Below are positions 1-4,745 of a stretch of DNA of 5,121 bases, piece after piece. A program made the position numbers and the translations under genes. The DNA is taken from the NCBI GenBank assembly GCA_002391425.1, contig DGEZ01000030.1, positions 13,821 to 18,941 on the forward strand. The letters are read 5' to 3'. Below the pieces are notes generated by a model. It worked only from the letters and a program-made list of their open reading frames with translations. It was not told the DNA's origin and ran no database searches. Numbering within the stretch: position 1 is the first letter of the stretch; each line of letters begins with the position of its first letter. The DNA comes from Micrococcales bacterium UBA3913. GTDB lineage: Bacteria; Actinomycetota; Actinomycetes; Actinomycetales; Microbacteriaceae.

Positions 1-77
1 GTGTACCCGTGGCGCTCTTTGGCGGCCTCCAGAATGATCTCCTGGTAGAGAGATTCGAGCTCGGATGAGGCCATCAT
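1..77 (-). CDS. sufU: SufU Fe-S assembly sulfurtransferase, N-terminal fragment
   Basis: Only the first 25 codons lie in the window; the gene continues past base 1. The peptide begins MMASSELESLYQEIILEAA and goes on to KERHGY. The L-Y-Q-E-I-I-L core followed by a basic K-x-R-H-G stretch is the usual N-terminus of SufU/IscU-like proteins. In this family, zinc-bound SufU accepts persulfide sulfur from SufS and passes it to the SufBCD scaffold in the cytoplasm; the zinc ligands would lie outside the window. The start overlaps the sufS stop. ATG at 77 gives an ATGA overlap, and the next in-frame ATG at 74 gives TGATG. A GGGGG run in the end of sufS lies 4 nt from the first ATG and 7 nt from the second, so the second may be the real start. 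The gene is coupled to sufS, and the identification rests partly on that neighbour. Confidence 0.85.
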   Translation of the reverse strand, partial: MMASSELESLYQEIILEAAKERHGY

Positions 78-1399
78 CGTGCCCCCGCCGCACCCGTGGT
101 CTGTGCCACTCCGAAGAACGGCCGGACGTCGGCGACCGCGTTCAGCAGGTCATCGACTTCCGCCTCCGTGTTATACAGGTAGAAGCTTGCACGGGTGGAC
201 GCGGTGACTCCGAACCGCCGGTGAACGGGCTGAGCGCAGTGGTGCCCCACCCGCACGGCGATGCCCCGGTCATCCAGGAACTGCCCCACGTCATGGGCGT
301 GCACCCCAGCCGTATCGAAGGCGACGAGACCAGAGCGGGGCCGACCGCGCCCGGGGCCCAGTACGCGAATCCCGGGGATATCCGCTAAGCCCTGCAACGC
401 CTTCTGTGTCAGGTGTTCCTCCCACTGCTGGATGCGGTCCATCCCGATGTGGCTCAGGTAATCGACTGCTGCCCCGAACGCGATTGCCTGCGAGACGCGC
501 TGTGTCCCGGCCTCGAAGCGCTGGGGGGCGGGGAGGAATTCGGCGTGGTCCATGGTGACCACGGTGATCATCGACCCGCCGGTGAGGAACGGAGGCATCG
601 CATTGAGGAGCTCCGACTTGCCGTACAACGCTCCGACGCCGGTCGGCCCGAGCATCTTGTGGGCGCTGAACGCCGCAAAGTCCACGTCCAGCGCGTGGAC
701 GTTGATGGGCATGTGCGGTACCGACTGGCAGGCGTCGAGAACGACGAAGGTGTCTGCCCCGGTTGCGCGAGCCAGGGAAACGAGCGCGGGGACCGGGTTG
801 ATCGTGCCGAGCACATTCGAGACGTGGGCGACCGCGAGCACACGCGTGCGTTCTCCGATGATCTCGGCGGCGGCGTTCATATCGAGTTCGCCGTCGTCGG
901 TGACCGGAATGTAGCGCAAGGAGGCTCCGGTTCGCGCCGCAAGCTCCTGCCAGGGGATCAGGTTTGCATGGTGCTCCATCTCAGTGACGACGATCTCGTC
1001 GCCGGGACCGATCCGGAATCGTGCCGCATCTGTCCCGCCGCGGCCCAGACTTGCGTTTCCGATCGAATAGGCGACGAGATTGAGAGCTTCGGTGGCGTTC
1101 GAGGTCCACACCACCTCGTCGTCGGCGGCGCCGATAAACGCCGCCACCTTGTCGCGCGCCTGCTCGAACAGGTCCGTCGCCTCTGCGGCGAGGGTATGAG
1201 CGCCCCGGTGCACGGCCGCGTTGCGCTGCTCGTAGTACTCCTGCTCAGCCTCCATGACGCTGATCGGGTTCTGACTGGTTGCGCCGGTGTCCAGGTACAC
1301 CAGAGGGTGTCCATTGACACTGCGCGACAGGATGGGGAAGTCGTTCCGGATGCGTTCGACTTCAGCGGTCGTCAGCGGAACTCTCAGGGACTCAGTCAT
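74..1399 (-). CDS. sufS: SufS cysteine desulfurase
   Basis: A 441-residue, PLP-dependent, class V aminotransferase-fold protein. It takes sulfur from cysteine, releasing alanine, and carries it as a persulfide for SUF cluster assembly. Visible landmarks are: N-terminal FPIL and YLDTGATSQNP (about 34-45); HRGAHTLA (65-72); EMEHHAN with the PLP-stacking His (140-146); LDACQS with the PLP Asp (D222); SAHKMLGP with the Schiff-base Lys (K248); RVGHHCAQP with the persulfide Cys (C388); and TRASFYLYN with the substrate Arg (R403). The Cys-Arg spacing of 15 matches E. coli SufS. The frame stays open upstream to 1615, but that part reads through the tRNA-like gene. The ATG at 1399 begins the family-typical MTESLRVPLTT and has AAGGTGG 8 nt upstream. 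The length is normal. The stop overlaps the sufU start. No sufB, sufD or sufC lies upstream, where many actinobacteria have them. Confidence 0.97.
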   Translation of the reverse strand: MTESLRVPLTTAEVERIRNDFPILSRSVNGHPLVYLDTGATSQNPISVMEAEQEYYEQRNAAVHRGAHTLAAEATDLFEQARDKVAAFIGAADDEVVWTSNATEALNLVAYSIGNASLGRGGTDAARFRIGPGDEIVVTEMEHHANLIPWQELAARTGASLRYIPVTDDGELDMNAAAEIIGERTRVLAVAHVSNVLGTINPVPALVSLARATGADTFVVLDACQSVPHMPINVHALDVDFAAFSAHKMLGPTGVGALYGKSELLNAMPPFLTGGSMITVVTMDHAEFLPAPQRFEAGTQRVSQAIAFGAAVDYLSHIGMDRIQQWEEHLTQKALQGLADIPGIRVLGPGRGRPRSGLVAFDTAGVHAHDVGQFLDDRGIAVRVGHHCAQPVHRRFGVTASTRASFYLYNTEAEVDDLLNAVADVRPFFGVAQTTGAAGAR

Positions 1400-1407
1400 A
1401 GCTCTAT

Positions 1408-1415
1408 CCACCTTA
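1408..1415 (-). promoter_or_regulatory. sufS ribosome binding site overlapping a possible -10 box
   Basis: On the minus strand the bases TAAGGTGG lie before the sufS ATG. AAGGTGG at 1408-1414 is a good Shine-Dalgarno match, 8 nt from the start. The overlapping TAAGGT (1410-1415) fits the actinobacterial -10 pattern TANNNT. A poor -35 candidate, TGTTCA, sits 17 bp further upstream. The two readings exclude each other, since a transcript starting about 7 nt after TAAGGT would lack the Shine-Dalgarno. I favour the ribosome binding site, with a promoter further up. This choice fixes the sufS start at 1399. Confidence 0.5.
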
Positions 1416-1498
1416 GGACCGAAGATCGCTGCTGAACAGCCCCCGCTTCCTCGTCGCGGAGAACCGTCAGGATTGCTGACCTGGATCGCAGCACAGAC

Positions 1499-1508
1499 GG
1501 GGGGGGGG
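1499..1508. repeat. Homopolymer run of ten G
   Basis: Ten consecutive G on the plus strand (C on the minus strand) lie just past the 3' end of the tRNA-like gene, in the leader of sufS. It is outside any coding region, so slippage would change the spacing between the tRNA-like gene and sufS but no reading frame. The exact length may be a sequencing or assembly estimate. Confidence 0.9.
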
Positions 1509-1511
1509 ATA

Positions 1512-1585
1512 TGGACGCGGCGGGGGGAGTCGAACCCCCATGCACGGGCGTATGAGACCCGGTCCCTTCCGGTGGGTGCGCCGCG
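1512..1585 (-). tRNA. Atypical tRNA-like gene, anticodon CAU
   Basis: The minus strand folds as a cloverleaf. The acceptor CGCGGCG (1585-1579) pairs perfectly with CGCCGCG (1522-1516). The anticodon stem CGGGT/GCCCG carries loop CTCATAC, with CAU at 1554-1552. A five-nt variable region TGCAT follows, then a T arm GGGGG-TTCGACT-CCCCC that fits the consensus. T73 and an encoded CCA (1514-1512) complete it. The D region is abnormal: only 17 nt, a 3-bp CCC/GGG stem, loop ACCGGAA, and C instead of U at position 8. The G18-G19, A14 and A21 equivalents are present. CAU suggests Met or lysidine-type Ile, but both normally have A73. Initiator tRNA is excluded because it needs three G-C pairs at 29-31/39-41 and an unpaired first base pair. 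It may be a divergent functional tRNA, a decayed tRNA or a tRNA-like RNA. Confidence 0.6.
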
Positions 1586-1594
1586 GTGGTGCAC

Positions 1595-1608
1595 TGCCTG
1601 TCGAGGCA
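1595..1608. repeat. Short inverted repeat in the leader of the tRNA-like gene
   Basis: TGCCT and AGGCA form a 5-bp stem around a 4-base loop. It lies about 10 nt before the first acceptor base of the tRNA-like gene, inside the transcript predicted from the upstream promoter. It may be a small 5'-leader hairpin near the RNase P cut site, or chance. Confidence 0.35.
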
Positions 1609-1613
1609 TTCCC

Positions 1614-1643
1614 ACGCTACGGCCCGCAGTCTTGCGCTGTCGA
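1614..1643 (-). promoter_or_regulatory. Candidate promoter of the tRNA-like gene
   Basis: On the minus strand, TCGACA (1643-1638) resembles the -35 consensus TTGACA. It is followed after 18 bp by TAGCGT (1619-1614), which fits TANNNT. The predicted transcript start, near 1607, is about 22 nt before the tRNA-like gene, a normal leader length. The site lies in the space after the dapD stop, so the RNA gene could be transcribed without dapD. The match is by eye only. Confidence 0.4.
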
Positions 1644-1669
1644 TAACTGTTTCGAAACGTGACGCGGGG

Positions 1670-2602
1670 CTACGCGTGCAGCTCGCTGTTGAGCTGAATC
1701 CCCACGCCGCGGCGTCGGACGGCCTCCACAGCGCCGCTTTGCGAATTGCGCCGGAAAAGGAGCCCATTCTGACCGCTGAGCTCCACCGCTTTGACCACTC
1801 TCGGCCCCTCCACGTCATGGAAGGTGAGTTTCGTTCCCGCTGTCACGTACAATCCTGCTTCGATGACACAGTCATCGCCGATCGCGATGCCGAGTCCCGC
1901 ATTGGCGCCCAGCAGGGAGCGCTTTCCGATGCTCACCCGCTGTTTGCCCCCGCCCGAGAGGGTGCCCATGATGGATGCGCCGCCGCCAATATCGGAGCCG
2001 TCGCCGACGACGACGCCCTGGGAGATTCTGCCCTCGACCATGGAGGTGCCGAGCGTACCGGCATTGAAGTTGACGAAGCCGGCATGCATGACGGTGGTTC
2101 CGGGGGCGAGGTGCGCGCCCAGGCGAACACGCGCGCCGTCCGCGATCCGAACCCGCTCTGGGCTGACGTAATCGAGGAGCCGCGGGAACTTGTCCAGCCC
2201 GAGCACAACGACACCGCGGCTGCGCAGGGCGCCGCGCTGCCGATCGAGTTCCTCGGGCTGGATCGGCCCGTGGTTCGTCCACGCATTGATGGGCAGGGCC
2301 GGGATGAGCCCGTCCAGGTTGATCGTATTGGGCTGCACCTTCAGGTGAGACAACAGGTGCAGGCGCAGGTATGCGTCGGCGGTGTCTGCGACCGGGCTGT
2401 CCAGGTCGATCTCTGTGAGGATGACGGTGCGCTGCGTCGCGACGACGGGGTCGGGGCCCGCCTGGTCGTCCAGGGGCATACCCAGCCCGGTGGTGTCCTC
2501 AGGTGCAGAGCCGAGATGGGTCTCGGGGAACCAAACGTCCAGAACAGTGTTATCAGGAGCGAGCGTCGCGAGTCCGACGCCCCAAGCGTTGCGTGTGCCC
2601 AT
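1670..2602 (-). CDS. dapD: DapD tetrahydrodipicolinate N-succinyltransferase (actinobacterial type)
   Basis: A 310-residue cytoplasmic enzyme. DapD transfers succinyl from succinyl-CoA to tetrahydrodipicolinate, the first step of the succinylase branch to meso-diaminopimelate and lysine. The N-terminus AWGVGLATL and the length fit the actinobacterial form, which is about 317 residues in M. tuberculosis. Left-handed beta-helix hexapeptide repeats run from about residue 150 to 260, including VRIADGARVRLGAHLAPGT and GVVVGDGSDIGGGASIMG. The GTSMVEGR motif places the likely catalytic Glu at E190, and G213 fits the conserved active-site Gly; both are offset by 9 from the M. tuberculosis residues I recall (E199, G222). 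A further upstream ATG at 2638 would add 12 residues with no family likeness. ATG 2602 is preferred because it begins the conserved segment and lies 8 nt after a TAGAAT -10 box. It is divergent from dapE, with 70 bp between them. Confidence 0.96.
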   Translation of the reverse strand: MGTRNAWGVGLATLAPDNTVLDVWFPETHLGSAPEDTTGLGMPLDDQAGPDPVVATQRTVILTEIDLDSPVADTADAYLRLHLLSHLKVQPNTINLDGLIPALPINAWTNHGPIQPEELDRQRGALRSRGVVVLGLDKFPRLLDYVSPERVRIADGARVRLGAHLAPGTTVMHAGFVNFNAGTLGTSMVEGRISQGVVVGDGSDIGGGASIMGTLSGGGKQRVSIGKRSLLGANAGLGIAIGDDCVIEAGLYVTAGTKLTFHDVEGPRVVKAVELSGQNGLLFRRNSQSGAVEAVRRRGVGIQLNSELHA

Positions 2603-2610
2603 GACGGTCC

Positions 2611-2616
2611 ATTCTA
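2611..2616 (-). promoter_or_regulatory. dapD -10 box, likely leaderless or near-leaderless start
   Basis: TAGAAT on the minus strand fits TANNNT and ends 8 nt before the dapD ATG at 2602. Transcription would begin within 0-2 nt of the start codon. The 8 bases between contain only a weak GGA and no convincing Shine-Dalgarno, which supports a leaderless mRNA. No clear -35 box is visible. Confidence 0.55.
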
Positions 2617-2624
2617 CCTGCCGG

Positions 2625-2671
2625 GGGTGGAGGCGCACCGGAGCACCGCCCCCTGGGCTTTAGGGTGGAGG
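2625..2671. repeat. Direct repeat GGGTGGAGG in the dapD-dapE intergenic region
   Basis: GGGTGGAGG occurs at 2625-2633 and again at 2663-2671, 38 bp apart. The second copy overlaps the dapE -10 box and ends one base before the dapE start. An imperfect inverted repeat, GGGGGTGG (2623-2630) with CCGCCCCC (2646-2653, one G-U pair), overlaps the first copy. These could be a shared operator for the two dap genes, but G-rich sequence makes such matches easy by chance. Confidence 0.3.
2661..2666 (+). promoter_or_regulatory. dapE -10 box, likely leaderless start
   Basis: TAGGGT fits TANNNT and is followed by exactly 6 nt and then the dapE ATG, so the A of ATG is the expected first transcribed base. 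GGAGG occurs here but ends one base before the ATG, too close to act as a Shine-Dalgarno for this start. That supports a leaderless transcript. Confidence 0.6.
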
Positions 2672-2672
2672 T

Positions 2673-3758
2673 ATGGGCACTTCGCACCTCGATCTATCCG
2701 TATCCGTTGTCGACCTGGCGAAGTCGCTGTGCGACATCCCCTCTGTCTCCGGAGATGAACGTTCCATCACCGACGCGATCGAGCAGGCTTTGCGCCCGTG
2801 CGCCCACCTGACGATCACCCGGTCGGGGAACGCGCTGGTGGCCGCCACCTCTGGCGGACGCGCGACGCGCGTCGCCATCGCCGGGCACACGGACACCGTT
2901 CCCATCCGGGACAACGTTCCCTCGTGGTTCGAACAGCGGGACGGTCAGCGCTGGCTCGTCGGGCGGGGCAGTGTGGACATGAAGTCGGGGGTAGCCGTGC
3001 AGCTGGCCCTGGCGGCCTCGCTGACGCACCTTCCGGTGGATGTCACCTGGATCTTCTACGACAACGAGGAGGTGTCCGCGTCGCTGAACGGACTCGGGCG
3101 CCTGGCCCGGGAGCATCCCGAGCTGGTGGCGGCGGACTTCGCGGTCCTGGGTGAACCGACGGCGGCGGTGATTGAGGGCGGATGCAATGGCACGTGTCGC
3201 TTCCTGGTGAAGACGACGGGGGTACGTGCGCACTCCGCTCGCGCATGGGTGGGGGACAACGCCATCCACCACGCGGCACCGGTGTTGGACATCCTCGCAG
3301 GATACGCGCCGGAGACGATCGAGGTTGAGGGGCTGGCCTATCGTGAGGGGTTGAACGCGGTGCGTATCGGCGGGGGCATCGCCGGAAACGTGATACCGGA
3401 TGAGTGCTGGGTCGAGGTGAACTACCGTTTCGCGCCGAACCGGAGCGAGCAGGAGGTGCGGGATGTCGTAGCGCGCCTGTTCGGGCGGTGGCAGGTGGAA
3501 TTCGTTGACTTCGCAGCGGGTGCACGTCCCGGGCTCGACGCACCGCTTGCGCAGAGGTTTGTGGCTGCCGCCGGGGGGACGGCCGGCCCGAAATACGGCT
3601 GGACGGACGTGGCGCGGTTTGCCGAGCTGGGCATCCCGGCGGTGAATTTCGGGCCCGGGGATGCGCTCAAGGCGCATGCTGACGATGAGGCGCTGCCGGT
3701 GGTGCAGATCGAGCAGTGTGAACGGGTTCTCCGCACCTGGCTGGAGAATGCGGGATAA
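2673..3758 (+). CDS. dapE: DapE succinyl-diaminopimelate desuccinylase
   Basis: A 361-residue M20 family di-zinc amidohydrolase. DapE removes succinate from N-succinyl-LL-diaminopimelate, giving LL-diaminopimelate for peptidoglycan and lysine. All metal and catalytic motifs are visible: GHTDTVP with H72 and D74; GSVDMKSG with bridging D102; NEE with E132 (general base) and E133; LGEPT with E161; and AHADDE with H335. RAHSAR (H187) marks the lid/dimerisation domain, whose His from the partner subunit helps bind substrate. The length is typical of actinobacterial DapE. The ATG at 2673 fits the leaderless -10 spacing. It ends with tandem in-frame stops, TAA then TAG. It is divergent from dapD, which acts earlier in the same pathway, and is followed 37 bp later by the DUF3117 gene, so the two may be co-transcribed. 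Confidence 0.97.
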   Translation: MGTSHLDLSVSVVDLAKSLCDIPSVSGDERSITDAIEQALRPCAHLTITRSGNALVAATSGGRATRVAIAGHTDTVPIRDNVPSWFEQRDGQRWLVGRGSVDMKSGVAVQLALAASLTHLPVDVTWIFYDNEEVSASLNGLGRLAREHPELVAADFAVLGEPTAAVIEGGCNGTCRFLVKTTGVRAHSARAWVGDNAIHHAAPVLDILAGYAPETIEVEGLAYREGLNAVRIGGGIAGNVIPDECWVEVNYRFAPNRSEQEVRDVVARLFGRWQVEFVDFAAGARPGLDAPLAQRFVAAAGGTAGPKYGWTDVARFAELGIPAVNFGPGDALKAHADDEALPVVQIEQCERVLRTWLENAG

Positions 3759-3795
3759 TAGGAGGACGGTTCCCGCAATCTGAAAGGGGCGAGAT

Positions 3796-3966
3796 ATGGC
3801 GGCAATGAAGCCTCGGACCGGAGACGGTTCCATGGAGGCGGTGCGAGAAGGCAAGCTCATCATCGTGCGGATTCCTGCCGAAGGCGGTGGACGTCTTGTC
3901 ATCTCCGTCAATGATGAGGAGGCGACGTCACTGCGCGATGCGCTGTCCGCTGTGTTGGGTTCCTGA
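3796..3966 (+). CDS. DUF3117 small conserved actinobacterial protein
   Basis: A 56-residue ORF starting MAAMKPRTGDG and ending SAVLGS. The opening segment, a central strand-rich part (KLIIVRIP, then GGGRLVISV) and a C-terminal helix with LRDAL match the DUF3117 family, represented in M. tuberculosis by Rv1211 as I recall. The family is widespread in actinobacteria and has no assigned function; I do not assign one. There is no signal peptide, membrane segment or cysteine, so a soluble cytoplasmic protein is expected. AAAGGGG ends 6 nt before the ATG, a good Shine-Dalgarno in contrast to the leaderless dap genes. The 37-bp gap after dapE has no clear promoter, so it is probably read from dapE transcription. 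A strong stem-loop array follows the stop. Confidence 0.92.
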   Translation: MAAMKPRTGDGSMEAVREGKLIIVRIPAEGGGRLVISVNDEEATSLRDALSAVLGS

Positions 3967-3969
3967 CGC

Positions 3970-4017
3970 TGGTCTCCGAGACCACCTGGCGCTCTGAGCC
4001 GGGTGGGAACGGTTCCC
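3970..4017 (+). terminator. Array of three interlocked inverted repeats, likely terminator region
   Basis: Just after the DUF3117 stop come three stem-forming repeats in a row. TGGTCTC/GAGACCA (3970-3984) is nearly a perfect palindrome. CCACCTGGC/GCCGGGTGG (3982-4006) gives a 9-bp stem with one G-U pair and a 7-nt loop. GGGAAC/GTTCCC (4005-4017) gives 6 bp around one base. Neighbouring stems share 2-3 bases, so adjacent ones compete at their edges. No T run follows on either strand, as is common for actinobacterial terminators. The location between convergent genes supports a terminator role. Confidence 0.55.
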
Positions 4018-4020
4018 TGA

Positions 4021-4063
4021 GAAAAGCTGATGTGACCGGGGTTACCCCTGTGTACGCGTCAGC
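4021..4063 (-). terminator. Candidate intrinsic terminator of the methyltransferase gene
   Basis: On the minus strand, GCTGA (4063-4059) pairs with TCAGC (4030-4026). Inside is a GGGG/CCCC stem (4048-4045 with 4041-4038) closing on the loop TAA, which is the methyltransferase stop codon. The hairpin is followed by TTTTC. The stem begins within the last seven codons. The two stem parts are separated by an asymmetric internal loop, so the fold may be only moderately stable. Confidence 0.45.
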
Positions 4064-4677
4064 AGGAGGACGCCGTCCCCAACGTCGAGGAGCGCGGCGT
4101 GAAAGTGCTCCGCCTGGGCGGCCTCGCTGAGGACACCGCGGTAGGCCTGCGTGGCAGTGTCGCGGGCCGCGGGGTTGGCCGTACGGTCGTGGTGGAGTAC
4201 CCCCAGGATCACGATCATGCCGCGCCGGGCATCACTGAGTCGGATGCTGTGCTGGAGGTACTCGTCCAAGTTCTCGGCATCGGCGTCGATGACCACCAGG
4301 CCGTAGCTGTTGTCGGCGAGTTTCCCGATCACATCCAGTGCGCGACGCCCGATGAAGCGAACCTGGCGGGAGGGTATACCTGCCTCATCGAGGGACGTTC
4401 TGGCGGCATCCTGGTAGGTAATCTCCGGATCGATGGATGTGACCACGGCGTGAGGAGCGCCCTGGAACAGCCACAGGGTGCTTACCCCTGCACCGGTTCC
4501 GATTTCGACGATGGTGTCTGCCTGGCTTGCTGCCGCGAGAGCGGCGAGCAGGGCACCCGTGGCAGGAGTGATGCTGTTCACGCCGAGCTCAGCTGCACGC
4601 CGCCGTGCTGAGCGGATCGTCTCCGGCTCGATGGTGTAATCCTCGACGAATTTCCAGCTGGTCACCTTGTCGACCAT
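4042..4677 (-). CDS. O-methyltransferase-fold protein (family 3, Rv1220c-like)
   Basis: A 211-residue class I SAM-dependent methyltransferase fold. The SAM-binding motif I is VEIGTGAGVST (57-67), the acidic end of strand 2 is SIDPE (D83), and VVIDADAEN (128-136) holds D131 and D133. The N-terminal TSWKFVEDYTIEPETIRSAR and the segment SITPATGALL resemble M. tuberculosis Rv1220c, as does the late NPAARDTAT and the DVGDGVLLL end. Family 3 enzymes such as catechol O-methyltransferases usually have an Asp-Asn pair after the fifth strand for Mg2+; here that stretch reads MIVILGVLHHDR with no Asp-Asn. The substrate is unknown and metal-dependent catechol chemistry should not be assumed. GGGGAG lies 8 nt before the ATG. 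It is divergent from tatB (68 bp between) and convergent with the DUF3117 gene. Confidence 0.88.
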   Translation of the reverse strand: MVDKVTSWKFVEDYTIEPETIRSARRRAAELGVNSITPATGALLAALAAASQADTIVEIGTGAGVSTLWLFQGAPHAVVTSIDPEITYQDAARTSLDEAGIPSRQVRFIGRRALDVIGKLADNSYGLVVIDADAENLDEYLQHSIRLSDARRGMIVILGVLHHDRTANPAARDTATQAYRGVLSEAAQAEHFHAALLDVGDGVLLLTRTQG

Positions 4678-4701
4678 TTTTCACGCTCCCCTCTCTCCAG
4701 T

Positions 4702-4707
4702 AGCCTA
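4702..4707 (-). promoter_or_regulatory. Candidate -10 box of the methyltransferase gene
   Basis: TAGGCT on the minus strand fits TANNNT. A transcript starting about 7 nt on would have a leader of some 17-18 nt containing GGGGAG, the Shine-Dalgarno placed 8 nt before the ATG. A weak -35 candidate (CCGACC) lies about 18 bp upstream. This gene therefore looks leadered, unlike its divergent partner tatB. Confidence 0.4.
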
Positions 4708-4732
4708 CGGCAGTCTGACGTCCAGGGTCGGC

Positions 4733-4738
4733 TAATCT
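4733..4738 (+). promoter_or_regulatory. tatB -10 box, likely leaderless start
   Basis: TAATCT fits TANNNT and is followed by 7 nt and then the ATG at 4746, so the A of ATG is the expected transcript start. GGTGG between them is 2 nt from the ATG, too close for normal Shine-Dalgarno use. No good -35 box is visible. Confidence 0.55.
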
Positions 4739-4745
4739 GGTGGCT

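Noticed and set aside
413..1435. 340-residue plus-strand frame over sufS
   Set aside because: It is antisense to sufS, which has all PLP and persulfide residues; no family resemblance was seen.
1460..1482. GTCAG/CTGAC hairpin as a terminator of the tRNA-like gene
   Set aside because: The stem is only 5 bp with no T run and lies some 30 bases past the G tract; too weak to call.
1512..1585. 3' part of tmRNA rather than a tRNA
   Set aside because: The acceptor does not resemble tmRNA ends, a full anticodon arm with a 7-base loop is present, and the required 5' partner a few hundred bases upstream would lie inside dapD.
1400..1615. 72-codon N-terminal extension of sufS
   Set aside because: The extension translates the tRNA-like gene and the G run. 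The ATG at 1399 has a good Shine-Dalgarno and the family-typical N-terminus.
1586..2758. 390-residue plus-strand frame covering dapD
   Set aside because: It is antisense to a clear dapD, runs across the divergent promoters into dapE, and its translation has no recognisable domain. High GC favours such long antisense frames.
3754..3759. GATAAT as a -10 box for the DUF3117 gene
   Set aside because: It overlaps the dapE stop codon, has no convincing -35 partner and does not fit TANNNT; co-transcription with dapE is the simpler reading.
2694..3911. 405-residue minus-strand frame over dapE, longer than dapE itself
   Set aside because: DapE has every M20 catalytic motif on the other strand. This frame is Arg- and Pro-rich, resembles no family and also crosses the DUF3117 gene.
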